From Syntrophomonas wolfei subsp. methylbutyratica (GTDB taxonomy: Bacteria; Bacillota; Syntrophomonadia; Syntrophomonadales; Syntrophomonadaceae): a stretch of 64,000 nucleotides of DNA. Positions 16,642 to 25,146 of the stretch are shown here, piece by piece. The position numbers and the translations under genes are program-made. The stretch spans positions 55,607 to 119,606 of the forward strand of contig NZ_BBQT01000009.1 of the NCBI RefSeq assembly GCF_001570625.1. The letters are read 5' to 3'. How positions within the stretch are numbered: the first letter of the stretch is position 1; each line of letters opens with the position of its first letter. Under the pieces are notes generated by a model. The model was not told where the DNA came from and did not search any database. It was given only the letters and a program-made list of their open reading frames with translations.

Positions 16642-18078
16642 TTATGATTCTTGCGCTTTCTGGCGTTTTTTCAGCTCGCCGGTGACAAAAGCTTCGGCAG
16701 CTTTGGCGGCCTTGTCTTTATCTGTAATCATAAGCTCTGCCAGGCGCGCGGTTTTTTTCTCATCCCCGCTTACCACCTGGGCCAGTATGGCCGCTCTCTC
16801 TTCATCCTCAATCAGGCGGGCGGCTACCTTTTCCGGGCTCTTTTCCCAGGCCTTTATCATGGCCGTTATCTTCTTCTGCAGGGCTCCATCATCAACCGCC
16901 TCGGCTGCAGCCGGGGCGGCCGCCTGGGCCTGAGTTGGAGCAGCCTTGCTTCCCTTATCCCCTACTTCAGCCAGCGTTGCTGCTGCTTCTACAGCTGGAG
17001 CCGCTTTCTCTTTGGTTTCAGCTTTTGCTGCTGCTTCCGCTGCTGGAGCCGCTTTCTTTTCGTCTCCGGCTTTCGCCATGGCTTCTGCTTCTGAAGCCTC
17101 TTTCTTTTTGGCCTTATCCTGGGCCGCCTTCTTTGCCTGTGCAGCCCGCGCAGCCTTTTTAGCCTGCTCCGCTTCCAAACGCGCCGCCTCTTCAGCTTCT
17201 ATCCGGGCGGCCTTCTCCGGCAAGGAGGCCAGGTAGCTTTCCGCCTCCACGAAATGACGGTGAACTCCTACATCCCGGGGTGAATCACCACAGGCAATAG
17301 CCAGGAGTTCGGTAATATAATAAACCGGTATATCCAAACGCTGGTTAAAAGCCTTTTCCACCCCACGCCGGCGCATATCCAGGTTCATCATGCACAAGGG
17401 GCAAGCGGTGACCAGGCACTCTGCTCCAGCTTCGCGGGCATTTCTTATTACTTCATAAATCATGCGATAACCCACATCAGGCCGGGAAGTAGCCAGGGCG
17501 GCACCACAACACTCTGTTTTAAAAGACCATTCCACACTTTCCGCCCCCAGGGCCTGCATAATCAGATCCATGGAGCGGGGGTCTTCATTATCATCAAAAC
17601 CGGTATGCTCCTGCGGCCTTACCAAGAGACAGCCATAATAACAAGCAGCTTTCATGGCTTTCAGCGGCTGGCTCACTTTTTCCCGGAGCTTTTCCAGCCC
17701 CACTTTATTTACTATCAGCTCCAATATGGATAGAGTCTGGTTGCTGGCCGCGTAATCCATTTCAATCACTGCCGTGATTTTTTCCTGCATCTTGCGGTCA
17801 TGGCGCACCACATGTTCCGTATTACGAAAACGATTATAACAGGCTGCACAGGGCGCCAGTACATCCAAACCGGTCTTTTCTGCCAGGGCCAGATTCCGGG
17901 CGGGCAGGGCCAGGGAAAGAAGCTTGTTGGTATTATGACCCGAAGTAGCCCCACAGCAATTCCAATCTTCTATCTCCAAGAGTTCCACTCCCAGCAATTC
18001 CGCCGTTCTTTTGGTGGAAAGCCCGTATTCAATGGCGCTGCCATCCAGGGAGCAGCCAGGATAATAAGCCAGTTTCAT
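16642..18078 (-). CDS. hdrB: HdrB-like subunit with a long Ala/Lys/Glu-rich C-terminal extension
   Basis: 478 residues from the ATG at 18078, which follows GGGAGGTGAGTAGG. The first 290 residues are HdrB: MKLAYYPGCSLDGSAIEY, then two CCG modules, with NCCGATSGHN and APCAACYNRF in the first and ECCGAALATSRPDVG and TACPLCMMNLD in the second. These bind the non-cubane [4Fe-4S] clusters that reduce the heterodisulfide in methanogens. Ordinary HdrB ends here; this protein continues for about 190 residues with a low-complexity A/K/E helix-rich linker and a compact terminal segment (DGALQKKITAMIKAWEKSPEK onward). The role of the tail is unknown. Confidence 0.88.
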   Translation of the reverse strand: MKLAYYPGCSLDGSAIEYGLSTKRTAELLGVELLEIEDWNCCGATSGHNTNKLLSLALPARNLALAEKTGLDVLAPCAACYNRFRNTEHVVRHDRKMQEKITAVIEMDYAASNQTLSILELIVNKVGLEKLREKVSQPLKAMKAACYYGCLLVRPQEHTGFDDNEDPRSMDLIMQALGAESVEWSFKTECCGAALATSRPDVGYRMIYEVIRNAREAGAECLVTACPLCMMNLDMRRRGVEKAFNQRLDIPVYYITELLAIACGDSPRDVGVHRHFVEAESYLASLPEKAARIEAEEAARLEAEQAKKAARAAQAKKAAQDKAKKKEASEAEAMAKAGDEKKAAPAAEAAAKAETKEKAAPAVEAAATLAEVGDKGSKAAPTQAQAAAPAAAEAVDDGALQKKITAMIKAWEKSPEKVAARLIEDEERAAILAQVVSGDEKKTARLAELMITDKDKAAKAAEAFVTGELKKRQKAQES

Positions 18079-18079
18079 C

Positions 18080-18649
18080 CTACTCACCTCCCGGGTTCTC
18101 AGCCCGCTCAAATATTTTCTTAATCGCTTCTCTTCCCTTAATCTTCTCCGGGAAGAAACTCAACTTGCCTTTTTGCATCATGGGCAGGCCCAGTTCCGCA
18201 TCTTTGAACAACTGCCCGGTAAATAGATTATGCTGCAATAATAAACCGGCTTCGTAGGTCCGGCCGAAATTCTTTACCCCGCTTAAGAAAGCCCGGTTGA
18301 ACACCGCTACTTTCCGGTCGGTAATTCTGCCCTGTTTCAGGGCCTCCCGGCGCAGGGCATCCATCAGGGAAGCAATGTCCACGCCCCGGGGACAACGGGC
18401 CGAACAGGTTTCACAGCTGGCACATATCCATATGCTTTCGGTCGACAAGGCCTCCTCCAGCAAGCCCAGCTGCAGCAAGCGTATCACCTGGCGCGGTGTC
18501 TGATCCATGGCAAAGCCCACCGGGCAGCCGGCGGAACATTTGCCGCACTGGTAGCAGAGGTTAACTTCCGTCCCCGCCTCTTCTTCCAAGTGTTTTAGCA
18601 ATGCTCTATCTGATTGAGTAGCGGGAAGCAATTGCAACGCATTCCCCAT
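18080..18649 (-). CDS. hdrC: HdrC-like [4Fe-4S] subunit
   Basis: 189 residues from the ATG at 18649, preceded by GAGGGGGAGACAATA; an upstream start at 18700 has no such site. It contains two cluster motifs, CYQCGKCSAGCPVGFAMD and CASCETCSARCPRGVDIA, spaced as in HdrC, with the predicted helical domain after them. HdrC passes electrons between HdrA and HdrB. First gene of the seven-gene hdrCBA-flxDCBA operon, one base from hdrB. Real acceptor in a non-methanogen is not known (no CoM-S-S-CoB here). Confidence 0.9.
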   Translation of the reverse strand: MGNALQLLPATQSDRALLKHLEEEAGTEVNLCYQCGKCSAGCPVGFAMDQTPRQVIRLLQLGLLEEALSTESIWICASCETCSARCPRGVDIASLMDALRREALKQGRITDRKVAVFNRAFLSGVKNFGRTYEAGLLLQHNLFTGQLFKDAELGLPMMQKGKLSFFPEKIKGREAIKKIFERAENPGGE

Positions 18650-18951
18650 TATTGTCTCCCCCTCACTGGTAAAATTAGCTTCTTTAAGCGAAAATAGCAC
18701 TTTGGATACAAAATACTAGCTTTTTAGCTTTTTTTCATTACTCCATGCCTCATAATATAGGAATTATTTAGAGAATTCAACACACTTAATCTGGATATAT
18801 AGTTCACTTTAAGCAATTCCCTGGGTCAGCATGATACTTTATTATAATACAAATATGCGTCATATTTATGTTAATAATATGTTAATAATCATATAATAAC
18901 GGTTTAGAGAGTAAAAAGTATATGCTAATTGAAATATGATTAGTAAGAAAA
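18650..18951. other. AT-rich upstream region of the hdr-flx operon
   Basis: No gene is visible. It contains the hdr promoter described separately and, further upstream, an AT-rich stretch with several short TTAATAATATG-like repeats (18870-18900) of unknown role. Confidence 0.4.
18752..18780 (-). promoter_or_regulatory. Promoter of the hdr-flx operon
   Basis: Minus strand -35 TTGAAT (18775-18780) and -10 TATTAT (18752-18757) with a 17-bp spacer, about 100 bp upstream of hdrC. Confidence 0.55.
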
Positions 18952-18952
18952 G

Positions 18953-18981
18953 GGTGTCAAAGGGACGGTCCTTTTGACACC
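18953..18981. repeat. REP-like palindrome, copy 1
   Basis: GGTGTCAAAGGGACGG followed by its near complement TCCTTTTGACACC forms a 13-bp stem with one G-T pair. A nearly identical 29-bp unit is at 35265-35293. Such intergenic palindromes resemble REP units mobilised by RAYT (Y1) transposases; none is encoded in this window. Confidence 0.7.
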
Positions 18982-19024
18982 ACACTCCTCCCCTGTCACC
19001 CATAATATATGCCTGGGCAAACGA

Positions 19025-19053
19025 TTGACAATGCACTAGTATAATAATACAAT
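19025..19053 (+). promoter_or_regulatory. Promoter of the RelB/YoeB toxin-antitoxin operon
   Basis: -35 TTGACA (19025-19030) and -10 TACAAT (19048-19053), 17-bp spacer; the antitoxin start follows 23 bp later after AAAGGAG. An overlapping TATAAT at 19040 is too close to the -35 box to be used with it. Confidence 0.65.
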
Positions 19054-19076
19054 GTACGCGAAAGGAGTTGCATTAT

Positions 19077-19349
19077 ATGGCTAAAACCACAAACATCAGC
19101 ATCCGCATGGATAAAGATCTGAAAGAAAGGGCAGACGCAGTGTTTAATGAAATGGGGATGAACATGACAACAGCTTTTAACATCTTCGTTCGCCAAACTC
19201 TACGTCAAGGCAAAATCCCTTTTGAAATTTATGCCGACCCATTTTATAGTGAAAGAAACATGAACGCACTTCATCAATCTATTCAAGAGGCGGAGGAAGG
19301 GAAGTTTGTTACAAAAACATTGGATGAACTCCTGGCAATGGAAAAATGA
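19077..19349 (+). CDS. relB: RelB/DinJ-family antitoxin
   Basis: 90 residues from the ATG at 19077, which follows AAAGGAGTTGCATTAT. The N-terminal ribbon-helix-helix AKTTNISIRMDKDLKERADAVFNEMGMNMTTAFNIF is the DinJ/RelB DNA-binding and dimerisation domain; the C-terminal part (IQEAEEGKFVTKTLDELLAMEK) would wrap the toxin. It should repress its own promoter with the toxin. The toxin ATG overlaps its stop by four bases. Confidence 0.9.
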   Translation: MAKTTNISIRMDKDLKERADAVFNEMGMNMTTAFNIFVRQTLRQGKIPFEIYADPFYSERNMNALHQSIQEAEEGKFVTKTLDELLAMEK

Positions 19350-19612
19350 AAATAAACTTTACGGAAATCGGATGGGCGGATTATCTTTATTGGCAAATGC
19401 AAGGTAAAAAAACAATGAAACGGATAAATCAGCTAATAAAGGATATAGAGCGTAATGGCGGCTTAAATGGGATAGGCAGACCTGAACCTTTAAAGGGGAA
19501 TTTGACCGGGTGGTGCTCACGCAGGATAGATGATACCAACCGCCTTGTTTATCGTCTGCGTGATGATTCTTGGGAAATTGGCCAGTGTCGAGGACACTAT
19601 AGTAATAAGTGA
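19346..19612 (+). CDS. yoeB: Txe/YoeB-family mRNA interferase toxin
   Basis: 88 residues, normal for YoeB. It has the family segments FTEIGWADYLYWQ, INQLIKDIERNGGLNGIGRPEPLKG, GWCSRRIDDTNRLVYRL and the C-terminal CRGHYSNK with the catalytic His and Tyr. YoeB toxins cut mRNA at the ribosomal A site. Pairing with a RelB/DinJ rather than YefM antitoxin is a mixed but known arrangement. Coupled to the antitoxin by an ATGA overlap. Confidence 0.9.
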   Translation: MKINFTEIGWADYLYWQMQGKKTMKRINQLIKDIERNGGLNGIGRPEPLKGNLTGWCSRRIDDTNRLVYRLRDDSWEIGQCRGHYSNK

Positions 19613-19868
19613 TAAAGTTATTATAAGTTAATCTCTATAATCATAGAGAAGTTTTTGCTTAACTTTCATGAACTTTCATGAATAAAAAATAGAGGATGAG
19701 GAGATTATAATATCAGAAACCGGAAGAAGTCAGACTGCCAAGTCCCTGATAAAGGATAAATCTTCGCAGTAGTAAGTCTAAATTTTGATTTACATCTTTC
19801 GGTTTCTTTAAAAAATCCGCTGGTTGTTTTTTCGACATTGTTGTCGGTAGATCCGATTTCCAATGCTC
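19613..19868. other. Intergenic segment after the toxin-antitoxin pair
   Basis: Contains a short direct repeat (AACTTTCATG twice at about 19661-19680) and a minus-strand open stretch (RALEIGSTDNNVEKTTSG) that continues the frame near the membrane-protein gene end but lacks its own start signal. I read it as non-coding or decayed; no family recognised. Confidence 0.3.
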
Positions 19869-20327
19869 TTAAAACGGCCAGCGGATTGAATTTTTCTGTT
19901 TTAACAATAATGGAATGGATAAGAGATAATAATAAAAGCCTAAGAGTACAGGTATGGTTATTATGCAATAATAGTAGAGGGGCTTCCCCGCCAGTAGCGG
20001 TCCTTTAAAAGAAGATAGCAGGGCCATAAGCGGTGTTGCCCAAAACTCTAAAAGGAACGGGGCATTCAGGCTCCAAAAGCCTGCATTTATGCCGCTCAGC
20101 AGCATCAAGCTCAATACTGTCGCCGGCCCTTGCCAGAGAATAATGCTGATAAGGATATCCCGTTTTTTGAGATTTTGGGCGGAGCGGGCCTCCAGGGCAA
20201 TCAACAGGAAATAAAGGATTGAAAGAAAGATATCCATTCCCGGGTAGTAAGAGCTTAACCAAATAGCCGGAAAAGCAAAGAGCTGTATAATATATAGGCG
20301 AGAAACTCGAAGTATTATTTGAACCAT
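19869..20327 (-). CDS. Small multi-pass membrane protein of unknown function
   Basis: 152 residues with about four hydrophobic segments (roughly 10-45, 55-80, 85-105, 115-140) and a basic N-terminus. It overlaps the end of the YiiX-like gene by 13 bp with its ATG embedded in the last codons, indicating co-translation. No family is recognised. It may anchor or support the neighbouring extracytoplasmic hydrolase. Confidence 0.6.
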   Translation of the reverse strand: MVQIILRVSRLYIIQLFAFPAIWLSSYYPGMDIFLSILYFLLIALEARSAQNLKKRDILISIILWQGPATVLSLMLLSGINAGFWSLNAPFLLEFWATPLMALLSSFKGPLLAGKPLYYYCIITIPVLLGFYYYLLSIPLLLKQKNSIRWPF

Positions 20328-20944
20328 CCCTCTTCAGCAATAACATCAAGCAGCGGGCTTTGGTAAAAGGCGTCGGGCGCTATCCAAAAATCAGCTTCCG
20401 GAGTAAGATTGATTCCTTGTTCATAATAGGCCTTCCACATTATTTTACTGCAATTCCACCACCTGTCTCCAGGCTTGAATGCTAGCGGATAAAATATTTT
20501 ACCTTCCTGTTCTAGAACATAGTCAACGGCTTTCAACTTGACATCCTGAGGGGCCTTAACTTTTAGCAGGCAAATATCACTATAATTATTATAATGATCC
20601 AGGGTCTGGATAGTAATCCCCAGGTCAACATAGCCTTCTGCTACCCGTCCCTTTCCCAGATAAATGCCGGCATGGGAAAAACGGCCATACGCGCAATCCG
20701 GGTAGCCTCCCAGCAAAATATCACCCGGTTCCAGTTCGGCAAAAGAGATATTATTTCCGCAATTGCTCATATAAGCATATCCGGCATGGCCCTGGCAGGC
20801 GTTTTTCAGATAAGTGTACATGACCGCATCACTATTGCTGAAAACCGCCTGGTTTTGCGCCACAATACTTAAAACCAGGATGATGGTCAAGCTGGGAAAT
20901 ATTAATAAGCTAATCCAACTCTGAAATCGGATTTTCTTGGACAC
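20315..20944 (-). CDS. YiiX-like permuted NlpC/P60 (papain-fold) hydrolase, membrane-anchored
   Basis: 209 residues. A hydrophobic segment at about 8-30 serves as signal anchor. The catalytic core has LEPGDILLGG, the His motif FSHAGIYLGKGRVAEGY, and downstream the Cys in WWNCSKIMWKAYYEQG, the His-before-Cys order of the permuted YaeF/YiiX family that hydrolyses peptide, amide or ester bonds in cell-wall peptides or lipids. GTG start at 20944 follows GGAGGTTAAAG. Substrate unknown. Upstream of a small membrane protein in the same operon. Confidence 0.75.
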   Translation of the reverse strand: MSKKIRFQSWISLLIFPSLTIILVLSIVAQNQAVFSNSDAVMYTYLKNACQGHAGYAYMSNCGNNISFAELEPGDILLGGYPDCAYGRFSHAGIYLGKGRVAEGYVDLGITIQTLDHYNNYSDICLLKVKAPQDVKLKAVDYVLEQEGKIFYPLAFKPGDRWWNCSKIMWKAYYEQGINLTPEADFWIAPDAFYQSPLLDVIAEEGWFK

Positions 20945-21084
20945 CTTTAACCTCCGTAAAGATAAAATAGCAACAACTATAGCCTATCATAAATTTCTAG
21001 CGGAAGGAAAAACGCCGCTTCCCTTTATGTCAATCCCGCTTTAAGATAGAATAATATAATGAGGTGAAATATGTCCCCTGCTTC

Positions 21085-21222
21085 TTTAATAGTGAGCGAA
21101 GCGAACATCAGTGGTGCCCGCAGGGTGCTAAGCGGTCGCCTATTAACAAAACAGGCGGCGGGTTCTAATTCCCCACCTCGTTGCAGCGCTGTGTTGAAAA
21201 TGCTTAAGCAGTTTCTTCCGAT
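21085..21222. repeat. Degenerate fold-back repeat plus dispersed palindrome
   Basis: 21085-21180 resembles the fold-back repeat family of this window (compare GCATCAGTTGTGCCCG with AACATCAGTGGTGCCCG), but is shortened and mutated. At 21196-21222 GAAAATGCTTAAGCAGTTTC plus TTCCGAT repeats in reverse orientation the palindrome at 49073-49104. It lies directly before the unknown operon, so that operon's promoter may lie within or beside it. Confidence 0.55.
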
Positions 21223-21249
21223 GCTTAAAAAGCGAAATGGTAGGTTAAA

Positions 21250-21945
21250 ATGAGAGGGATATTGCGCAAACTGGATCAGGGGCAAAAGCTGGGTGAAGAT
21301 GAATACCATCGTTTGATGGAATATATTGAAGAGCTGCGGGACAAATCACCGGAGTCATATGGGCTTTTTTATGAACGCTATGCCCTCTTGCTTTATCAGG
21401 ACTACTCCACATATCTGCCACGTTTTGTCCAGGGAATTGACCATTTACTCAACTTGCTTATGGAAAAGCCTGAATTATTGCCCAAATTAAAGGAACATCA
21501 GCTGGCTATGGAGCTTTTTCCACCGGAACTTCATCCTTATCTGCAGTATAGCTTTACTCAGCCGGCAGATAGCCTCTCCCTATCAATTCTGTTTAATTTC
21601 CTGGATAATAACCAGGAGCTGGTAAATCAACTCCCGGCAGCACGGAAAAACGAGGTGGTCTGTAAATTTGAAGAGGGCAACCCTTATAAAGAAGTAGGAC
21701 TTAAAACTCATTTTGACCGCCTCAGCCGCTACTCATTTATTACCCGCTTACAGAGCTACCGCTATTTAAGCGCTGCGAAAGCGGCTTCCGACCGGATTGA
21801 ATTCCTGGCCGCCGACCGGCTGGGAGGTATTTTTACTAACCGGGAAAAATCCATTTATTATTTTATATTCTTAAGCGAGGCCGATGAAATCAAGGCCAGA
21901 AACGCCTGCCGTTTATTGAATATGGTTTTCTATGGAGGTAAATGA
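21250..21945 (+). CDS. Unknown helical protein, first gene of the Hsp70-like operon
   Basis: 231 residues, not recognised. The sequence is acidic and Leu/Tyr-rich, predicted mostly alpha-helical, with no signal peptide or membrane segment, so cytoplasmic. The ATG at 21250 has AGGTTAAA just upstream, a modest ribosome-binding site. It overlaps the next gene by four bases (ATGA), and the next two are equally tightly joined, so the first three are one translational unit. The N-terminal part (QKLGEDEYHRLMEYIEELRD) could form a helical hairpin. Function unknown; context suggests it works with the Hsp70-like ATPase. Confidence 0.7.
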   Translation: MRGILRKLDQGQKLGEDEYHRLMEYIEELRDKSPESYGLFYERYALLLYQDYSTYLPRFVQGIDHLLNLLMEKPELLPKLKEHQLAMELFPPELHPYLQYSFTQPADSLSLSILFNFLDNNQELVNQLPAARKNEVVCKFEEGNPYKEVGLKTHFDRLSRYSFITRLQSYRYLSAAKAASDRIEFLAADRLGGIFTNREKSIYYFIFLSEADEIKARNACRLLNMVFYGGK

Positions 21946-23444
21946 TGAGCTTAATGGCTTATAATGATTGGCCTTTGATTCTCGATAATTATAGAAGCGT
22001 TCAGGACTCTCCAGATCTATTCTTCTTCTGGCAGGAAGAACTGCGGCTGCGTCAACTGGGGAGGAATCTGGAGAAAAGCCCACAAAAGGTACTGGTGAAG
22101 CAGGCAGAGGAGCTTGATTTTCTATTACGCTCTATGTATTTTTCCGGGCAGCAACCGCAATTCTTCAATATACTACTGCAGAATATGCATCTTACTTTTG
22201 TTTTGCAATGGTTGTTGGACTCACCACGCTATGTCCTGGAGGCCTTTTTAGATTACCTGCCCTGGTATCTTAGCAGTTCCAGAATTAATAAGAGAAATCT
22301 GCTTTTCCTGATCCAAATTTATCAGGAGAGCTTTAAGGATAAGTTTAGAGCTATAATCAACACTTTAGACGCTGAGGCCTGCGGCTATATTGCCGCCCGT
22401 ACGGCCAGTCCCGAGCTGCGGGAACTTATCAAGCTAAGAGAGGAAGAGTTAGAACAAAGCCGGAAGGAAAACTATTATGCTATTAAGCGGGAAGCTTATA
22501 AAAATAATCTTTATCCCAGTATCTTTGGTGATAAAATAGAGCTATTTGTACAAGCGATTGATAGTATTGAAGCCACTTTCCCCGAGCATTTTACGGAGCC
22601 CTATGGGGCCCCGCGTTTTTTAAGTTTGTTAGAAAGTGCAGAACTGGTTTTTCAATGTGGTTGGCCGGAAGATAGCCTGGCTATATTATTGGATGTATAT
22701 GAAGACTACCAGCAAAAAAACCGCCTGGTTAAAATACTGGATGATGAGAACATTTACCGTCAGTTTTATAAAGTACTGCGACGCGTTATACCGGTATATT
22801 CTCTTTTATTTGGCTTACCGGACTGCCTGAATAGAGCCAAAAGCATATACCAGCATGCTTTCCCTCGTATTCTACCGGACAGCGCATCCCTGCAGTATCT
22901 TGCTGTCTATGAATCCGTGCTCGCAGGTCTAAACGCTGTCCTGCAGCATCCCCAATGGGAAATAATAATCAAGATAAGTCCTATACAAAAACAGCGGCCA
23001 AGCGAGCCCCCCCTTTTACTACCAAGCGAAGTAGGTTCCGGACTTTCCCCCCGGCGATGGATAGAACTCCAGGAACTTATTGAGCAAAAAATGGCTTCCC
23101 TGCCCCATGAAGCTTTTATTACTCTGGAATACCTGCGCTTCTTGCAGTTGCATTTTACCCCGGATAGGGAACAGCAACTTGCACAAAGACTTATGGCCGG
23201 ATATCTCGCTTTATGGAAATGGCTGCCCTCCCCATTATTTATAAATCCTTCCCTGCTGGAACAATTGGGGCCACTGCTTCCGGCCAGTGAACGCACAGAA
23301 GCCCAAAAAATACTCACTTTTCTAGATGACCACGATAAGCAGAGCTTAAATAATGAGCTCGATTCCCGTCCTGAACTTTTTCACAATAAGGCAAAATCGA
23401 CACTAAGAGAAATATTAATAGGTCAATTTGCGGGGGTATGGTAA
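21942..23444 (+). CDS. Unknown helical-repeat-like protein, second gene of the Hsp70-like operon
   Basis: 500 residues, not recognised. Composition (Leu, Tyr, Trp, Glu, Gln) and repeated helix-like segments suggest an all-alpha, possibly TPR- or HEAT-like scaffold, but I see no clear repeat consensus. No signal peptide or catalytic motif. It starts in the ATGATG overlap with the previous gene, and its last codons contain the start of the next gene. Large cytoplasmic scaffolds linked to an Hsp70-type ATPase often serve as clients or co-chaperones (inference). Confidence 0.7.
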   Translation: MMSLMAYNDWPLILDNYRSVQDSPDLFFFWQEELRLRQLGRNLEKSPQKVLVKQAEELDFLLRSMYFSGQQPQFFNILLQNMHLTFVLQWLLDSPRYVLEAFLDYLPWYLSSSRINKRNLLFLIQIYQESFKDKFRAIINTLDAEACGYIAARTASPELRELIKLREEELEQSRKENYYAIKREAYKNNLYPSIFGDKIELFVQAIDSIEATFPEHFTEPYGAPRFLSLLESAELVFQCGWPEDSLAILLDVYEDYQQKNRLVKILDDENIYRQFYKVLRRVIPVYSLLFGLPDCLNRAKSIYQHAFPRILPDSASLQYLAVYESVLAGLNAVLQHPQWEIIIKISPIQKQRPSEPPLLLPSEVGSGLSPRRWIELQELIEQKMASLPHEAFITLEYLRFLQLHFTPDREQQLAQRLMAGYLALWKWLPSPLFINPSLLEQLGPLLPASERTEAQKILTFLDDHDKQSLNNELDSRPELFHNKAKSTLREILIGQFAGVW

Positions 23445-25057
23445 TGAAAGAACTGGAAATCAATCTTGACTTTTTTCTGGATAAACTGGAGTCCTTCCTC
23501 CAACAATTATTCCAGGAGATAAATACCGTAAGCGGAGCGCGGACCTGGAAAGAGGGCGAGCTGGAAAAAATGGAGAACCATCTGTATGAGATCAATTCTT
23601 TCTATTATCGCAGTTTTAATGAGCATTTTTTCCCAGCTTATCGTAGTGAGCTTAAAGAGGAATTGGCCGGCTTACTAAAACTCAAACGCCAGCAGGATTC
23701 GATAAAAAGGGATATAATGGCCAACCTGCAGCGCTATGCAAGGCTTTATAATCAGGTAAAAAACCTCAACTTTTCCCTGCAGCAGGCCCAGGAAAATTGT
23801 TTACTGGCCCGGGAATCTATTGATGAGAAAGAGAAAGAAAGGGGTATTGAGCTTTATTACCGCCTGCAAAAGACGCGGGACGCCATCAGCTATGTGAATG
23901 AGCTCCTTTACCAGATAAAGCAGCTAGAGCAGGATAAGGAAGCTATGGCCGCATTGAATCGGGAAAGCAGCTCCATTATTCTAATAAATATTCTTAAACT
24001 TGACCGGGATAACCCAGAAGAGTTGGATTATTTTTACCAGTGGATGAAGAGCATTCACCACTGGAACAATGTTCTCCTGGATTTACTGGAAAATCAAGAA
24101 AGCCTGCCCAGGAAGGCCGCCAAGTTTATCGCGAAATTTTCCAAGGAGTACCGGGAGCTCAAAGAACGGGCTCTCCCTTCCTTTAGCTTTATGGAACCCT
24201 ATCCCGCCTATTGGCATACCCAAGAACTGGAGTTTTTTGATTTGTACCTGACATCCCTGAAGAACGGCGGAGTCCTCCGGGTTGTTAAAGCTCTGCAGCT
24301 GTTCTTGAGCGATACCTTGCTTTTCATGACAAAAGCCCTGGCATCCGAAGGCGAAAACAAGAACATTGGGACCGGAGCTTTAGCTATGATGGATTATTGC
24401 CACATAAAAACACTAAATCCTAATCTTAAAGAACTGGAAGAGATAATTTCTAAGAACTGGCAAAACTTGGACCACCTTATTAAAGAATTTCCTGCCCGGG
24501 GGGAGATGGACATGGATTATTTTCTGGAGCGTTTCCAGGAGATTATCAGCGACAGCTATCCGGCTGTTTCTACGGCTAAAAGCAGCCTGGGCTCCCGTCA
24601 GAATACTGCTCTGGCCTCTGCCCTCTACCGGGCCACACTGGAACTATCCTCTTCAAAAGCCCATATTGAGCTCTTGAAGGAAAAACAGCACTATGGCAAG
24701 GCTATACAACAAAGCTATTTACAGCTTGCTGCCTTGCTTTCCCAACATAAGGAGTGGATTGCTAATTTCAGATCTGACCTGGAGAGGCTCCTGGCACCAC
24801 GCAATCTCTCCCGTTCCTGGAAAGACCTCTCCCTCCGTGTGGAAAAGATAAACCTGCAAAAAGGCCGGGAATTCCCCGAGGAATTTCTCTACCTGTTGGA
24901 CAAGTACCAGATTGCCAGCAGAGTTTCGCCAGAACGGCCTAATCTTATACTCGAAGAGGAAGGTGACATCTTCATATTTAAGGTTGATGATCTGCAGGAA
25001 GAGCTTATCCCCTTTTTTGTGGTAAGTGCCGGGCCGGTAGATTCAGGCTCGGAATAA
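23438..25057 (+). CDS. Unknown coiled-coil protein, third gene of the Hsp70-like operon
   Basis: 539 residues, not recognised. Residues about 60-180 are rich in Gln/Glu/Lys/Leu with heptad character (for example YNQVKNLNFSLQQAQENC and KEKERGIELYYRLQKTR), suggesting a long coiled coil; a second helical part spans about 380-470. The end (EEEGDIFIFKVDDLQEELIPFFV) is beta-like. No membrane segment or signal. The ATG at 23438, or the one at 23444 giving a TAATG overlap, is coupled to the previous gene. The 89-bp gap to the Hsp70-like gene holds two remnants of fold-back repeat ends. Confidence 0.7.
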   Translation: MVMKELEINLDFFLDKLESFLQQLFQEINTVSGARTWKEGELEKMENHLYEINSFYYRSFNEHFFPAYRSELKEELAGLLKLKRQQDSIKRDIMANLQRYARLYNQVKNLNFSLQQAQENCLLARESIDEKEKERGIELYYRLQKTRDAISYVNELLYQIKQLEQDKEAMAALNRESSSIILINILKLDRDNPEELDYFYQWMKSIHHWNNVLLDLLENQESLPRKAAKFIAKFSKEYRELKERALPSFSFMEPYPAYWHTQELEFFDLYLTSLKNGGVLRVVKALQLFLSDTLLFMTKALASEGENKNIGTGALAMMDYCHIKTLNPNLKELEEIISKNWQNLDHLIKEFPARGEMDMDYFLERFQEIISDSYPAVSTAKSSLGSRQNTALASALYRATLELSSSKAHIELLKEKQHYGKAIQQSYLQLAALLSQHKEWIANFRSDLERLLAPRNLSRSWKDLSLRVEKINLQKGREFPEEFLYLLDKYQIASRVSPERPNLILEEEGDIFIFKVDDLQEELIPFFVVSAGPVDSGSE

Positions 25058-25146
25058 TGAATTAGCCAGGAGTTTTTGCAGTAGAGCCACAAGCAAAATA
25101 TTTGCAATAGAGCCAAAGCATGATTTAGAAATGGAGAGCATAAGTA

